The position numbers and the translations under genes are program-made. Source: Pezizomycotina sp. ARF18 (lineage: Eukaryota > Ascomycota). Taken from it: a stretch of DNA of 39,361 bases. The notes under the pieces were generated by a model. The model worked only from the letters and a program-made list of their open reading frames with translations. It was not told where the DNA came from and did not search any database. Shown piece after piece: positions 22,644-33,803 of the stretch (positions within the stretch are counted from its first letter, which is position 1; the number at the start of each line of letters is the position of its first letter). The stretch spans positions 1 to 39,361 of the forward strand of contig AZLU01000306.1 in the NCBI GenBank assembly GCA_002224055.1, read 5' to 3'.

Positions 22644-23012
22644 TTAGACAGCACATTCTAAGAGGTCGCAGCAGCCGTCGAGTGCGCAACACAACAGAGA
22701 CCGGCACCTGTAAATGGAATTGTTAGTCATGACGTTCGCGGAGGGATGCAAAAAATTTAATTTTTGGCGCTATCGCTGGTCATCATTGGAATAGCGAAAT
22801 AATGTTCAGAGGGGAATTTTTTTCTCTTACATAAACCGGCGAGACAGCCGCCGCCGCCACCACCACCGCCGTGCTCCGCTGGTTGTCGTAGTCCATAGCG
22901 GTTGCTGTTGGTAGTACATGCCCTGTTGCTACCCTGGAGGTGGAGGTCCCTGGTAGGACTGCTCGGGATATTGAGGTCCGGGTCCTTGGTTGTAGTAACT
23001 TGCGGAGGCCAT
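22644..23012 (-). CDS. CYSTM-type small membrane-tail protein
   Basis: The ATG at 23010-23012 gives MASASYYNQGPGPQYPEQSY, followed by a Pro/Gly/Gln/Tyr-rich segment with QQGMYYQQQP. Then comes a glycine run leading to GGCLAGL, and after an intron (22708-22830, GTAAGA donor, GACTAAC branch site, TTTACAG acceptor) a cysteine-rich tail ending ALDGCCDLLECAV with TAA at 22644-22646. This order (Gly/Pro/Gln/Tyr-rich N-terminus, poly-Gly, then a C-terminal Cys-rich hydrophobic patch) is the CYSTM architecture. Such proteins are tail-anchored through the Cys patch and are associated with stress or metal tolerance in fungi and plants. Frame changes occur in the Pro/Gln part and inside the cysteine cluster. 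The predicted length is about 80 residues, usual for the family. The precise role is not known. Confidence 0.8.
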
Positions 23013-25178
23013 GGTGAGGAGAGGAAGAGAGGAGAAGTGGTGTTTCGTTTAATGGAAGGAGGACGAGAGCGAGGGTGCTTAAAAAGCCAAGAAATATAGA
23101 GACTGGTGATGTAGTAAGATTTAAAGATTCGAAAGGAAGGGAGATTCGAAAAGAGGTCAACTATTGGGGGCTTCGAAGGATATTTAAAGGAAAAAAGAGG
23201 TTTGATCCGCAAGGAAAACGATCGGAGGTATTGTTGGGTAGAAAGGAAAGAGAAAAGAAGAGGAGACAAGAAAAGAATAAGAGTCTGGGCATTCAAAAGG
23301 ACGGGGCCCTTTTCTAGTTAATTTTTTTTATTTTTTTTATTTTTTTTATAAATGGAGGAAATTTCTACCACACTCTTTCTCACGTTTTCTCGCTCTCGAA
23401 AAATATACTATAAATAACACTCTAATTTCTATATTCTCTGGATATACTCTCGAGACTTTTTCGGGACAGGCTTACTTTCTTCGAGGGACCAAACTTCAGC
23501 AAAAGTTCTTCAACACGGTTCTGCAAGGAAAAAAGCTTAATGCCATTACCTCTTGCCTTTTCTTTCTTCCATTGCATATCTTCCACGGTCCATGGAACAG
23601 TGGCAAAGTGATACACAACTTCAGGCACGTTGGATTTGGGATAGAGAAAAAAACGGGCTATGCTTGGTGGCCCTTGAGGAGAAATGTAGCTGTGAAGACG
23701 CGCAATATTTCTGTTGCTGCTGCGCCACTGTCTTGAAATGACCACCTTTCAGATGGGAAAGAGATGGTAGAAAGAAGAAGGGATGACCAAAAAGGCGTCC
23801 TCCGAGGGGATATCATTTTTCTACTGAATCTTCTGAATTCATCTGAATCGAATTCGTATCTTTTTTACATTTTCGATCACATTTGTTTTCTTGTTCTCGT
23901 CATTATTGCTTCTTCTTCTTTTCTGGATAAACCGGCATGTAATAATTGCTAGGCTTGCTAGGCAAGCAGGCTCAGCGAAATCCTATACGAATGCCGATGA
24001 ATTTACCGCCTGGAGATGCTTCGAAGCGCCACCCAATCAGCTTAGCTTATGTATGCCAATAGGTCAGGCTCGTGTATTTTTTCTATAGGACTTAAGGGAA
24101 ATGGTCACGGCCGGTGATTAGCCACTTAGCAAGATATTTGCAGTACGACTTCCCACATGAAAGAATACTAGTTGAAGAGCTTTTATTTTATTTTCGGGAT
24201 CTCTCGTTTGTATCTTCTCTTTCCTTTCCTCTTTGATACTTTCCCAGTAAAAGCAACCAAGAGTGGCATTAAATGTTGAAGAAAAAATAGCGCAGAGTTC
24301 AGGGTCTGCAAGCATCTCTAGGGTATAGGAACCTCCCACGGCCGTATTCTTCTTCTTGCCTTGCTAAGTAATTGCGCCGGTAGGGAAATAAAAAAAAGTG
24401 ACGTTTATAAAAATTTATCGGCGCTGCATCGCCAGGGGCCAAGGATCTCCGAAAAAAAAAATTTATTATTACCCCTCTTTCATGTCCCTGAATATCCGAT
24501 CTTTGAACGGCAGTTACTATAAGGATGTGTGTATGCCTGTGTATCTAACTCTCGCACAGGCTGGTCCGCTTTCATACTGTCTGCTCTTTCCTACAGATAC
24601 TAATAGTGCGACCTGACAAGCAAAGCCCATGCCTAAAATCACTAAAGGGAGAAGTGAAATGCAGTACGAAAAGCATAGCATGAAAAGTAAATTAGAGGGC
24701 CAGGATTCTGATTAACCTCGAAGTCTTACGGTCTATATTGTTCAATGATGTAGAGTTTCCCATTGGAGACTTTCTTCTCATTTCCTTTTCTTTCTTCTTC
24801 TTCTTTTCTTCGTGCTAGATCTAGATTTTTGATTTTCTTTTTCCATCCCATTCGTTTCTATTTTCCTCTTCTCCACGTATTAACATTCGCCAATAAAAAT
24901 AGCCCGCCTTTGCTTTATGATTGACCGCTCGCATCTTTCCTTCGTTTACGTGTCAAGACTCAAATCGTCTCAAAACAGGACATGAAAAGAGGATCGAAGA
25001 GGAAGCGAGGAATTTAATCGCTTTGCTTCAGCGATTCTTCTTTGTTCGGGTTACAAGAAGATACTTTTCAGTCGTTTCGAGTATGTTGAAGAATTCCTGC
25101 ACATTGAGCGATTTTGACAGCGTAAAATCACTTGACAACGCATCATCTGACGAGCGGCACCATGATATCATCAAAGGG

Positions 25179-25296
25179 AAAAAAAATTTTTTTTCTACCT
25201 CTTTTCAACCAGTATCATATGAGATGAGAATGGATATAACGCTTATATATCGATATACCATTAATAGGATTTTGTTTAAGAAAAAAAATTTTTTTT
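25179..25296. repeat. pair of identical A8T8 palindromes
   Basis: Two copies of eight adenines followed by eight thymines, at 25179-25194 and 25281-25296, start 102 bp apart in otherwise mixed sequence. Each is a perfect 16-bp palindrome and is flanked by TTTTCT on the right. Confidence 0.8.
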
Positions 25297-25689
25297 CTCG
25301 AATTGTTTTCTCCACGAATACCGATAAGTTCAAACAATTATAAAAGATTCGTTTGTAACTATAGAGTTATTGTGAGATCACCAACGAATAGAATATCCAA
25401 CCCCGGAGATATAAAGTGCTTAGAAACGTCCGAAGACTCGGAAGACCAATTATAAACTACGTCTTTTATTCTTCAATAATTTCTATTTCAAAAAAAAAAA
25501 AAAAAAAGAGCGTCAGAGTCCATTTTCCGGTCCGGCCTGCACAACAGCATGCGAGCGATAAGATAACTACCCGATTCAAATCGCAATATTCTTCATCCAA
25601 TAAACAGGAATGATCTAAAATATACATATTAGAAAATAAAATGGTATTTATAAGCAATACTATAGCTTGTAAGAAGATTCTTTCCTAGG

Positions 25690-26090
25690 GTTTCGCTTGT
25701 CGTTTTTCGGGAGCCCATTTCCGTGTTTCCCGTTTTTTTAAACTCTGCGGGAGCCCTGGGCCCTGGCAGATCTCACAAAAGACAAAATCCAGAGATCGAG
25801 GGTGTGTCTCTGTGGCTTAAGCGTGGGTACTTCCACTTCCCCGTAGATCTAAGCTCATGCCACTAAACCCTTTATGGAAGTCTAATCGACGTGGCCACAG
25901 TGACATAGCGACAGCGCAGTGCCGCAGGCCTCATTTTAGGTCGAGAAGCGGTATGAGGAAAGGGAATTTACACGCGACTTTTCCCTTTTCCATTGCTTTT
26001 TTTTTTTTTTTCTATTTTTCTAATTAGGAATTGGTGTGGTTCTGAAGTGTCGCTTTCTGAGGAACTCCAGGCGCCACGACACCCACTCCC
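25690..26090. other. GC-rich island with inverted repeats, possible structured RNA
   Basis: In AT-rich surroundings this block is GC-rich and has stops in all six frames at ordinary spacing, so it does not look coding. Several short complementary segments are visible, for example CGGGAGCCC with later GGGCCCTGGC, CAGAGA with TCTCTG near 25790-25820, and a GTGGCC-centred arm near 25890. It matches no snRNA, snoRNA, SRP or RNase P motif that I can recall with confidence. It could equally be a promoter or a decayed gene. Confidence 0.3.
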
Positions 26091-26824
26091 GAGAAAAAAA
26101 GAAAAACCCCACCAACCAACCCCTCTATGAAAAATCAATAATATACTAAGTAGTTTTTATATATTTAGTAGTTCAGTTCCTAAGAAAAGAGTGCCTTACT
26201 TACTTCTGCGCAATTATAGGGCTGATTTGTCCTGAATAATTTTTTTCTTCTTCTATTTCATGCATTAAAATACTAGTTTCCCTATATACATTTGGTACTT
26301 CTCTTCCGTTGAATGTGGGACAGACGCGTTTTGATCCTATTGGAAAACCGTTCTCGTCTGCCTTGCTGTCAACACAAAATCCGACTTTACCTGTAGAATG
26401 AGATGTTCAAAAAAAAAAAAAAACTTGCTAAAGTAAAGGCTAAGTCAAAGTGAAAATTGTCAGACGGTGCTCGTTAATTTAGATTGAGTTCCCTATCTTC
26501 CTTATCACTTCCTTTCTATTGTTGAGTTTTCTTTTTAAATATCCCATCTCCTTTTGTCCTAAGGTCCCTTCTGGAATCCTTCTTTGTCTTCCCTCTTTTT
26601 TTGTTTCCTCAGGGCAATCAAGCACTCTAGAGATAGCAAAAACAATATCATTCCCTTTTCTATCTCCCTCCCTCTCCCTTCCCTCTCCCCCTCCTCTCCC
26701 CCTTCTCTTGTACTCTTCAGCTCTCTTCAACTTTCCCCCTTGGAGTGAACTTAGGAATTGAAACAAGGGAGCTCTCTTTCAAGTCGAGTATAATTCGAGT
26801 TTTACTATACAACAAGTACAAAGG

Positions 26825-28992
26825 ATGCCTTTCATTCCCAACACACCCGAGTCGAAGGCCGCCGCCATTGGGCGAGCTGACAGCTTAAACCCGGCGACGA
26901 CCTGCCGAGGAGTATCTGTTTCGTCGGAAAACCATGCAGGAGGCCCACGGGCAACTCGCCGGCGGGAACACCAACGAAATCCGATTCCCCTCCGAACCCA
27001 ACGAGCAGTATTCTGCTGGCAACACAAGGAGCAGGCCGCCGACTTTTACGCACTGAGGCATACGCCGAGTCAGAAGATAAGGCGTCTTCAGGGAAGGACG
27101 AGCCTCGATACCTGATTGAGGTCGTCATCGGTCACTCTGACGGCGCGGACGACGACGAGGAAGTCGTCGGTCTCGTGAACCCTCGACGTTCTCCCAGAAC
27201 GGCCCGATCCTGATCAAGAAGGACTCAGTCAAGGTCGTACGGAAAGGAAAAGCCGCCAACAGCGGAGACCGCTTACGATGAGCGAGATCTCGGCGGGCGC
27301 GTACGGTCTCAGCAGCAATGGCACGGCAGCGGTTACACCGGAGGTTACAACCTGGAAAAGCGGCCGAGCCACGTCCACCACGAATCTACCGCCTCTTCCC
27401 ACCTTGCAAAGCCCTTGCAGATCCGGCACGAAACCAAGCCGTCCCTGTTCAAACGTATATTCTGCTGCGTTAAGCCTCAAACCTATTACACGGAGCATGA
27501 TCAGGACTCTGACGACTTTGCAGTTCCGCCACGGAAGGTTGAGCGGCCATCGAGCAATAGCCGGCCGAGCCACCACGTCAAGTTTGACACCATCCCTCAG
27601 GGGCCTCCGCTGCCGAGAATGGCCGTAAAGACGGCGAAACCCGCCCTTTCCAAGTCTCAAGATGAGAGCGACTCCGATAGCGATGAAAGCGACGGATCCT
27701 CGTCGTACGACTCGTCCGATTCTGCCACCCGCAAAAAGGTCCCTTCAAGTGTAAGCGTAATAACAAATCCAAAGAATTTTTTTCTATCTTTTTCTTTTCT
27801 TTTTTCAATAGATACGGACTATATGCTAACATTTTTTTTTTTCACTAGTCCGGTTCCCGAGCTACCTGTATCTCTATCAAGGAGAACCAGGAATCTTCTC
27901 GCCGAGGAAGTCAAGAAGCAGTCTCGCAGAAAGACGAGGAGGGCTACATATACGTCTTTGGCTGAGGGATGGCGCCGCCGCTCCGCCGAACAGCAACGAA
28001 AACTCTTCCTCGAACGTCTCCAACTCTCCCGCTCGTAAACCGTTGAAGGCGGTCCCAAGACCGAGGCTCGTTTGAACGCTGCCATGCTCGCCGACGAGAC
28101 CGGAAACGCTGAAAAGCGCTTGTTACTTAAGATTGGACGAGCAGTAAGTGATATTCTTATAACATAATTTTTCATTCCTATAAAATCCATACTAACAATA
28201 ATCTTCTTTATCACAGAATAATGTCCAGCGCAGGCTCCACGAATGTCTAACCAATGCGGTTACAACCTTTCCCTCATCCGCTACTACCCTCACAGGTCTG
28301 TCTCCCTGGAGGAAGAGCAAGGCGAGCTGGCAGCTGCACCGATCAAAGTTCCCTTCTCCACCGCGTCGAGCGACTCATCCATCTCGAACTCAGGGATGCA
28401 AACTTCAACAAGCCGCACAGGTGCACGGCGTGCGAGCGCCTCCACCGCGAGTGGTTCTCGGTCCCTGCCACAAGGGACGGTCTCGCCCACGTCGACGAGG
28501 CTATCAAGAGGTGGGTTAACTGGGCGGAGGTTGCTCAGCAGGCGATGGAAGGTGTTCCCGTGACTCCCCTGCGTCCCAGACCAGCCAAACCGATTGGGCC
28601 AGGAGACCGTCGCAGACAAACGATATGGACTTTGTCGGTTCGGCCAGGAAATATTCCCAAGCCACTGAAAATGTTTCCGCAAGGAAGTCGTCTCAGGCCA
28701 GCGAGAACATTTCCACGAGGAAGCCTTCCAGTCTAGCCAGACCGGTGCGCCGAGGAAGCCGTCTCAGGCTAGCCAGACCAGCCCGCCGAGGAAGCCGTCT
28801 GCTAGCAGCTCCACGCCGGTCAAGAAGGACACCACGCCGAAGCGCAAGCCCGTCAAGAGGGACGACGACGGCGAATACCGTCCTCCTAGCAATAGCAGCG
28901 CCAGCACCAGTTCCAGCTTCCATGACGACGAGAAGCTCCGCGCTAGGATGCAGAAGATGTCTATTAGCGACAAGCCTAGGCAGTACTACTAA
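26825..28992 (+). CDS. T5orf172/DUF1766 (GIY-YIG-like) protein, mug113-type
   Basis: The ATG at 26825 gives MPFIPNTPESKAAAIGRADS. Next comes a cysteine region with TTCRG, PCRR and FCWQHKEQAADF, a likely zinc-binding C/C/C/H set. A disordered acidic/Ser linker follows (about 27480-27740), with FKRIFCCVKPQTYY before it. The C-terminal half is the T5orf172 domain: GYIYVFGL, then LLKIGRA, NVQRRLHEW and NQCGYNLSLIRYYPH, then HRVERLIHLELRDANF, CTACERLHREWFSVPATRDG and EAIKRWVNWAE. The family (DUF1766, including fission yeast meiotically up-regulated gene 113) is related to GIY-YIG nucleases; activity of the fungal members is not established. Introns fit at 27751-27848 and 28144-28216. The Ser/Lys-rich tail ends RMQKMSISDKPRQYY with TAA at 28990-28992. 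Several 1-nt frame changes occur at both ends. It is convergent with POP2. Confidence 0.9.
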
Positions 28993-30783
28993 AGAGCCAT
29001 CGACTTGCTTCTCTTTTTTTGTTTACTTGAATTGATTCTTTTTTGAGGTGCCTACGGCAAGATCGGAGTTTTGGCGGCATTTTTCTTTGTTTTGCTTTCT
29101 TTACGTATATATTATCATCACAAACCTTTATGACTATTTTGGTTTGCTTTCTTTCTTTTTTCTTGTTTGCTCTATTACGAAATACCCACAAATTGAAACG
29201 ACATAGATTGGTTTTAAAGGCAACGAAGCACATACACACGGCAGGCGTTTATTCTCTTTTTTGTTCTTTTCTTTCTATACATAACAAAGCACTCTTTTTT
29301 GTACATCTCATGTTTCTTTTGTCACTTCACTCTCTTTTAACTCTTTTTTTTTTTTTTTTTTTTTTTTTTTAGGTTCGAGGGCTTTATTATTAGCATACAG
29401 CCTGTAATTTATACATTTTAGGGAGTCCTTAACTCCTTGCTCTTCTTTATATTTTTCATAATTGAGCGCGAACGCGCATACTATTAGGAACCAAAAAACA
29501 AGTATTCATTGAAATATAAGGGAATCTTGACTAAGTGATATTCGTTAATTTTTTTTTAAACCAAGTTGAATGAATTCGAATTACAATACGTAGATGTCTA
29601 TATTGCGTGATCGAGTGTTTTATACCATTCGGAGGGCCCTCACCAGCAGTAAATCACGAAAAGCTAGGCCTGTTATTTCGCATCACTTATAACGCCCTCG
29701 CCAAATCAACCCTACGCAAAACTCTCCAGTGAAGTGATATAAACATGGAGGAAAGAGTAAAAGAAGTCATTGCTCGAATATTTCGTCAGGCAAACTAAAT
29801 AATAAAAGAAAGGGAAAAAAAAGGCTGCTTTGAATCATATATATATATGTTACATGTGTTTAAGAGGTTTTTTTTTTTTTTGAAAAAGATTTTACATGAC
29901 GAAGATAACAAAAGAAAAAGTAATTCGCAATCAAATCAGAATCAAGATATAGAAAGAAAAAACGAGAGGCTGCTCAGAGTGAGATAAAAAAAACGGAAAA
30001 CAAAAGATCCAATAACCCATCACACGACTTACAAAAAAAAAAACATGGTACAAAGGCGCCTGAAAATGAACTAGGAAAAAGAAAGAAGGGAAAAAAGAGA
30101 AAAATCAAATGAATTATATATACTCCCTTTGATAAAATAGATGTGAAGAAAAAAAAAAAAAGAAAAAAAAAAAAAGAAAAAGATCCTGTTCATCAATAAA
30201 GAATTCCTGAGTCTCATAGTATCATGATTAAAAAGAAGGCTCCTCCCATAGGCAGTATTGGCGTTTTTTTTAAAAGGTTTGCAGAGTTGTCGTTCGGAAT
30301 ATGGAAATGCCACGGAGGAGGAAAAATAACGAAAAGAAGAACACGAGAAGGAGAAAAAAGAGGTATTATGGGAAGATATAACAAAAGAAGAATAGGAAAC
30401 GAGAGACGAAAGAAAAAGGAACATATAATAAACGAATGAGAATGGAAAAAGATACCGTCAGATGCTTCCCCCCTTTTTTTAACCTTGCGCTCTTTTCCCC
30501 CCAAGATAACCAGACCGTGAATGTGCAAACTCGAAAAAAAAGTCTATACCGTCGAACCCAAAAAAAGCAAAAAAAAAAAAACGTTCTGGAAAATGTGAGG
30601 AAGGGTGAATATGGACAGAGGAAAGCAAATAATGATGTACAAGGAAGTAATGAATTCGCTGAAAAAGTAAAAAAAAAAAAGGTATGCATTATAGAAACAA
30701 TCAATTAAACCGGAAGAAGCGTGAAGCGCACATAAGGATAGCAACGAAAGAAGTTCGTCGAACGTGACGTATCCTTGAGCCCC
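28993..30783. other. intergenic between convergent T5orf172 gene and POP2
   Basis: T-rich on the left with a T run of about 27 at 29344-29370, and A-rich on the right (29940-30710), as expected for 3'UTRs from opposite strands. No gene is supported. Confidence 0.6.
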
Positions 30784-32479
30784 CTATATGCCACCCATTT
30801 TCCCGAAAGCGAACGCTCCGCCGCTGTTCATACCGGCTATACCGATATTTCCCATGCCCATCCCGCCTTGTGCAAATGGGTTCATTTGCTGTTGCTGCTG
30901 GGGTGATTGTTGCTGCGGCTGCGGCTGCTGCTGCGAAGCCTGTGCGGACTGCTGTGTGGCGTAATTGGCGCCGGAGTCAGGGAGGGATGCGGCCTGTCGG
31001 CGTAGACGGAGGTTGCGGGCCGCCGTTGGTGATCGGCTGGCCATTCGCGTCGTAGTGTACAGCACCGACGGTATTAACGAAGTTATGGTTGATGCTTGAC
31101 ATTCCGATTCCATTCAGACCCCAAACTTGACCACTGCATTCAAAGAAGAAGAGGTGTAAGAGTCAGCAAAGTAGAAACCGAGGGGGATAAAAAAAAACGT
31201 GGAGGAGGAAGAGGAAGGGGGGGTGGGGGGGTAGATTAAGGTGACAAAAATATCATTTCAACCATAATCGGCATAGGCTTCCGTACAGAATTTCTCATCG
31301 TCAATTTGCGTGAAGAACTTGTCTCTCATTCGAAAAGACATTCCCTGTCAACAAGACATTCCCTGTCAAACAAGCTGTCGCTACCTGCTTGATGTTGTGG
31401 GCCTACTCGGGACACTCCTAGTTCATCCGCAATGTCTGTAACCCCCTTTAAGGTTTTTGCACGACCTCATCATATATTTGATATCGTAGAGGGCGGGAAG
31501 AATGTATCAATTAACCGTCGGAGTCCGTCTCCTCGTTAGGAAGAGGTTTGCAAGTCATGAGTTTCACGAGATATCCAAGTCGTAGCCTGAGTGGAAACGA
31601 CAGCCACTTAACATTGTCGAGCAGGACGAGGCCAGAAGATATCAAAAGTTCACCAAAATTGCCACAGATATGCCGTTGGTCTCATGGTCATTAAAGCTGA
31701 TGCCGGATTTCTGAAGAGCTCGATACTATCCTGCGCGTACATGTCCTCCTTGAGAGAAAACTGGAAGTGGAATTGCCAGGTCGATACGGTTCGGGCAGTT
31801 TCCGTCCTCATCTGTAGAATGTCAAACCTAGTTGAATCATTGAGCAGGTCTACGTTGCAACGGAGAGTCTGTAATGGTAGTCGGCTTTATTTTGAATTGA
31901 CCGATCGGCCGCGCGACGATACCGGGGAACTCTTATCCTTTCCAAATTGTAATATCATCCAGATCAGGTCTGGGCCAGGTTTCACTAACCATGCTATGTA
32001 TGGTATCTATCAACGAGATCTCGTAGTATGGCATCTCGACTCTAAATTTGTCTTCCAGACGTCTCTTATCTCCGGGGTACTATTATTGGCTGACGCTGTC
32101 TGGGCTATTATCTGTTGTTGCTGTTGCTGTTGCTGTTGCTGTTGCCGCAGCGTTCTGTAGCGCCTGAACTTGGGCCTGGGCCTGGGCCTGGCCTGGGCTT
32201 GTTGAGCCTTGCAAAGCATGAAGCGGCATGTGGTTCTGATGCTGCGGTATTGCGCCTGATGTTGGTTGCGGCTGCTGTTGATGTTGCTGTTGTTGCTGTT
32301 GTTGCTGTGTGTGATTGCTGCTGCTCTGGGCTGTATCCATGGTGCTGTGATTGAAGCTGGTGGTGTGCAAGGTGGTGCGGCGCGTCGCGCCACTGTGAGC
32401 CATGGACCAGGTGCTAGTCGTGAAAGGTGACGGCGTATGCATCGTAACCAAACGTCGTTGGCCCTAGATGGAGGTGGCA
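30784..32479 (-). CDS. POP2: POP2/CAF1 deadenylase, CCR4-NOT subunit (frameshifted)
   Basis: POP2/CAF1 is a DEDD-family 3'-5' exonuclease that shortens mRNA poly(A) tails within CCR4-NOT. The ATG at 32477-32479 gives MPPPSRANDVWLR. A Gln/His-rich N-terminal extension follows, with a run of about 11 Gln before the core. The core begins IRDVWKTNLE, then a 52-nt intron (31938-31989) and EFPGIVARPIGQF, giving the first catalytic D/E in the MD-T-E motif. Next are WQFHFQFSLKEDMYAQDSIE, FHSGYD (third catalytic Asp), IKYMMRSCKNLKGG and QHQAGSDS (final Asp). An intron near 31134-31262 precedes GQVWGLNGIGMSSINHNFVN. The low-complexity Gln/Met/Gly tail ends AFAFGKMGGI with TAG at 30784-30786. Many 1-nt frame changes occur. 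An 18/19-bp tandem duplication sits right after QAGSDS. It is divergent from the NDUFB3-like gene. Confidence 0.93.
32112..32310 (-). repeat. polyglutamine and hexamer repeats in POP2
   Basis: Within the N-terminal extension of POP2, CAA/CAG repeats lie at about 32112-32145 and 32279-32309. Between them a GGGCCT hexamer repeat at about 32171-32198 encodes alternating Gln-Ala (or Arg-Pro in another frame). They suggest a disordered region. Reading-frame changes near these repeats make the exact Gln count uncertain. Confidence 0.8.
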
Positions 32480-33453
32480 TGGCGGATTTGTTCTGTAAAC
32501 GTCCTCTCGTTTTTTTCGTGCGGTATGATAGAGTGGTTAGTTCGATATTTCACGAAGGGAATCTATAGTATATATACGGAGCCCTCTCCCCAAAATATAC
32601 CAAATTCTTTCGATGGGGACGCTAATGGGTTGGAATTGGCTTTCTTATGTCTTATATGGATCTTCAAGGCTTCCGTATCCTCTTCGCAAGTGATGGCGGG
32701 TGGCTGTTGGGGGTTCCTTCTTTCTTCCCCTTTATTTCTTCTTACTCTTTTTATTTGTAGTGCCGAGATTTTTTTTTTTTTTTTTGATGTTGGAGAAGTG
32801 GGAGAGACGGGAAAAGGGATAATAGCACTTATGCAAGGACAACAGACCTTACCTCTTTTCCTTTTTCTTTCTTTTCTTTTTTACTACTCTTCCTTTTTAG
32901 ATGTATTTTGCTGGGATTGGCTGCTCTTCATCGCGGCTCCTTGCTACCATGATATACACCGTTACGAGTACACCTTTAGTAACGGAGAGAAAGGGACCTT
33001 GTCAAGACTTGTACTTGTATGAAGTATATAAAACGTACAAAAGGACAAGGAGAGTATTTATAGCAAAAGCGATCTTCAATAAGGATGAGTTAAGACAAAG
33101 AGGAAGGAGAGAAAAAGTATCGATTGAAGTGGAGGAATGAAAGAGACTTGGGTTTCTTATTTTTTTTTTTTTTTTTGACTTCGAATTATAGTTAAAGAAA
33201 ATAAACAGAAAAAAAAAAATTCCCCTCAAAAAAAAAAGGTTAAATCCTGCTTAGTAATCAACCACCGCACCTGTAACCGCAAACTGCACGAACCTGAACC
33301 TTCACAGAGTCCAAGCTGCCGTAACGACATCCTCTGCATCTCCAAACCCTCTACAACGATCAACAAAAACGAACTAGAGCGTCAACCTTCAAGAAAGAGG
33401 AAGGGAAAAGAAAATTCAACGACAAGAGGGTAGTCTACCACACAGGTTCACAA
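32480..33453. other. divergent promoter region POP2 / NDUFB3-like
   Basis: About 970 bp between divergent start codons. It contains T tracts at 32768-32785 and 33160-33177 and A-rich stretches near 33200-33240. The CA/AC-rich stretch at 33255-33450 is probably the 5' leader of the plus-strand gene. No other gene is seen. Confidence 0.5.
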
Positions 33454-33803
33454 ATGCCCGACCAGTTCCACCCCAGACAGCTTCTCCGCGACGGCCGGAA
33501 CCTACCAGATCCGTGGAGGAGAGCGACTCTTTTCCTACCTTCCTTCCCGTACCAGCCACATATTCTGTGAGAAACTAGCGGATTGATTGAGGCGGACTGA
33601 CAAACATAACTTTCTCTTTTTTTCTTTATAATAGTGAGGGCGAGATACTCGGGCCCTTTCGCACGGATGCAACGGTTCCGCGGCCTGTTCCCCCGGATCG
33701 GAATCGCGAGCGTCGCCTTTGTGGGTTACTGTGCTTCGAGTACGCCTTCCTAACGGACCGGTCGTCGTCGCACGGGCATGCAGATCAGGGAGAGCACCAC
33801 TAG
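33454..33803 (+). CDS. complex I B12 (NDUFB3-like) accessory subunit
   Basis: A small accessory subunit of the membrane arm of NADH:ubiquinone oxidoreductase in the mitochondrial inner membrane. The ATG at 33454 starts MPDQFHPRQLLRDGRNLPDP, containing the conserved DPW at its end. After an intron at 33567-33634 (GTGAGA donor, CTGAC branch site, TAATAG acceptor) comes RYSGPF, then ARMQRFRGLFPRIGIASVAF and VGYCA, which match the single membrane helix and its preamble (GPF-x-R-x-x-RF-x-G-x-FPG-like). The His-rich C-terminus SSSHGHADQGEHH stops with TAG at 33801-33803. At least two 1-nt shifts occur in exon 2, and the stretch between DPW and RYSGPF is longer than expected. The assignment rests on motif order and size (about 90 residues). 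It is convergent with the NIPA-like gene. Confidence 0.65.

Larger units (their letters stand above)
23013..26824. other. long intergenic region between divergent CYSTM and T5orf172 genes
   Basis: 3.8 kb, the largest gene-poor stretch. The first few hundred bases are the CYSTM promoter. An open frame of about 107 codons on minus (23422-23745, includes YPKSNVPEVVYHFATVPWTV) lacks an ATG start but has unusually protein-like content and may be an exon. A 140-codon plus frame (24921-25343) also lacks an ATG and is rejected. Two A8T8 palindromes sit at 25179-25194 and 25281-25296. A GC-rich island spans about 25690-26090. The CT-rich block at 26500-26760 is probably the leader or promoter of the next gene. 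Confidence 0.5.

Noticed and set aside
24921-25343. 140-codon open frame on plus
   Set aside because: It starts from TTG, has no early ATG, runs through both A8T8 palindromes and is rich in Phe, Lys and Ser as expected by chance in AT-rich DNA.
31684-32160. 158-codon open frame on plus with a Cys run
   Set aside because: It is the antisense of the POP2 core and its Gln repeat; the Cys run is the complement of the CAA/CAG repeat.
32112-32310. Periodic repeats that could suggest a CRISPR or satellite array
   Set aside because: They are trinucleotide and hexamer coding repeats (Gln and Gln-Ala) within POP2, without spacers.
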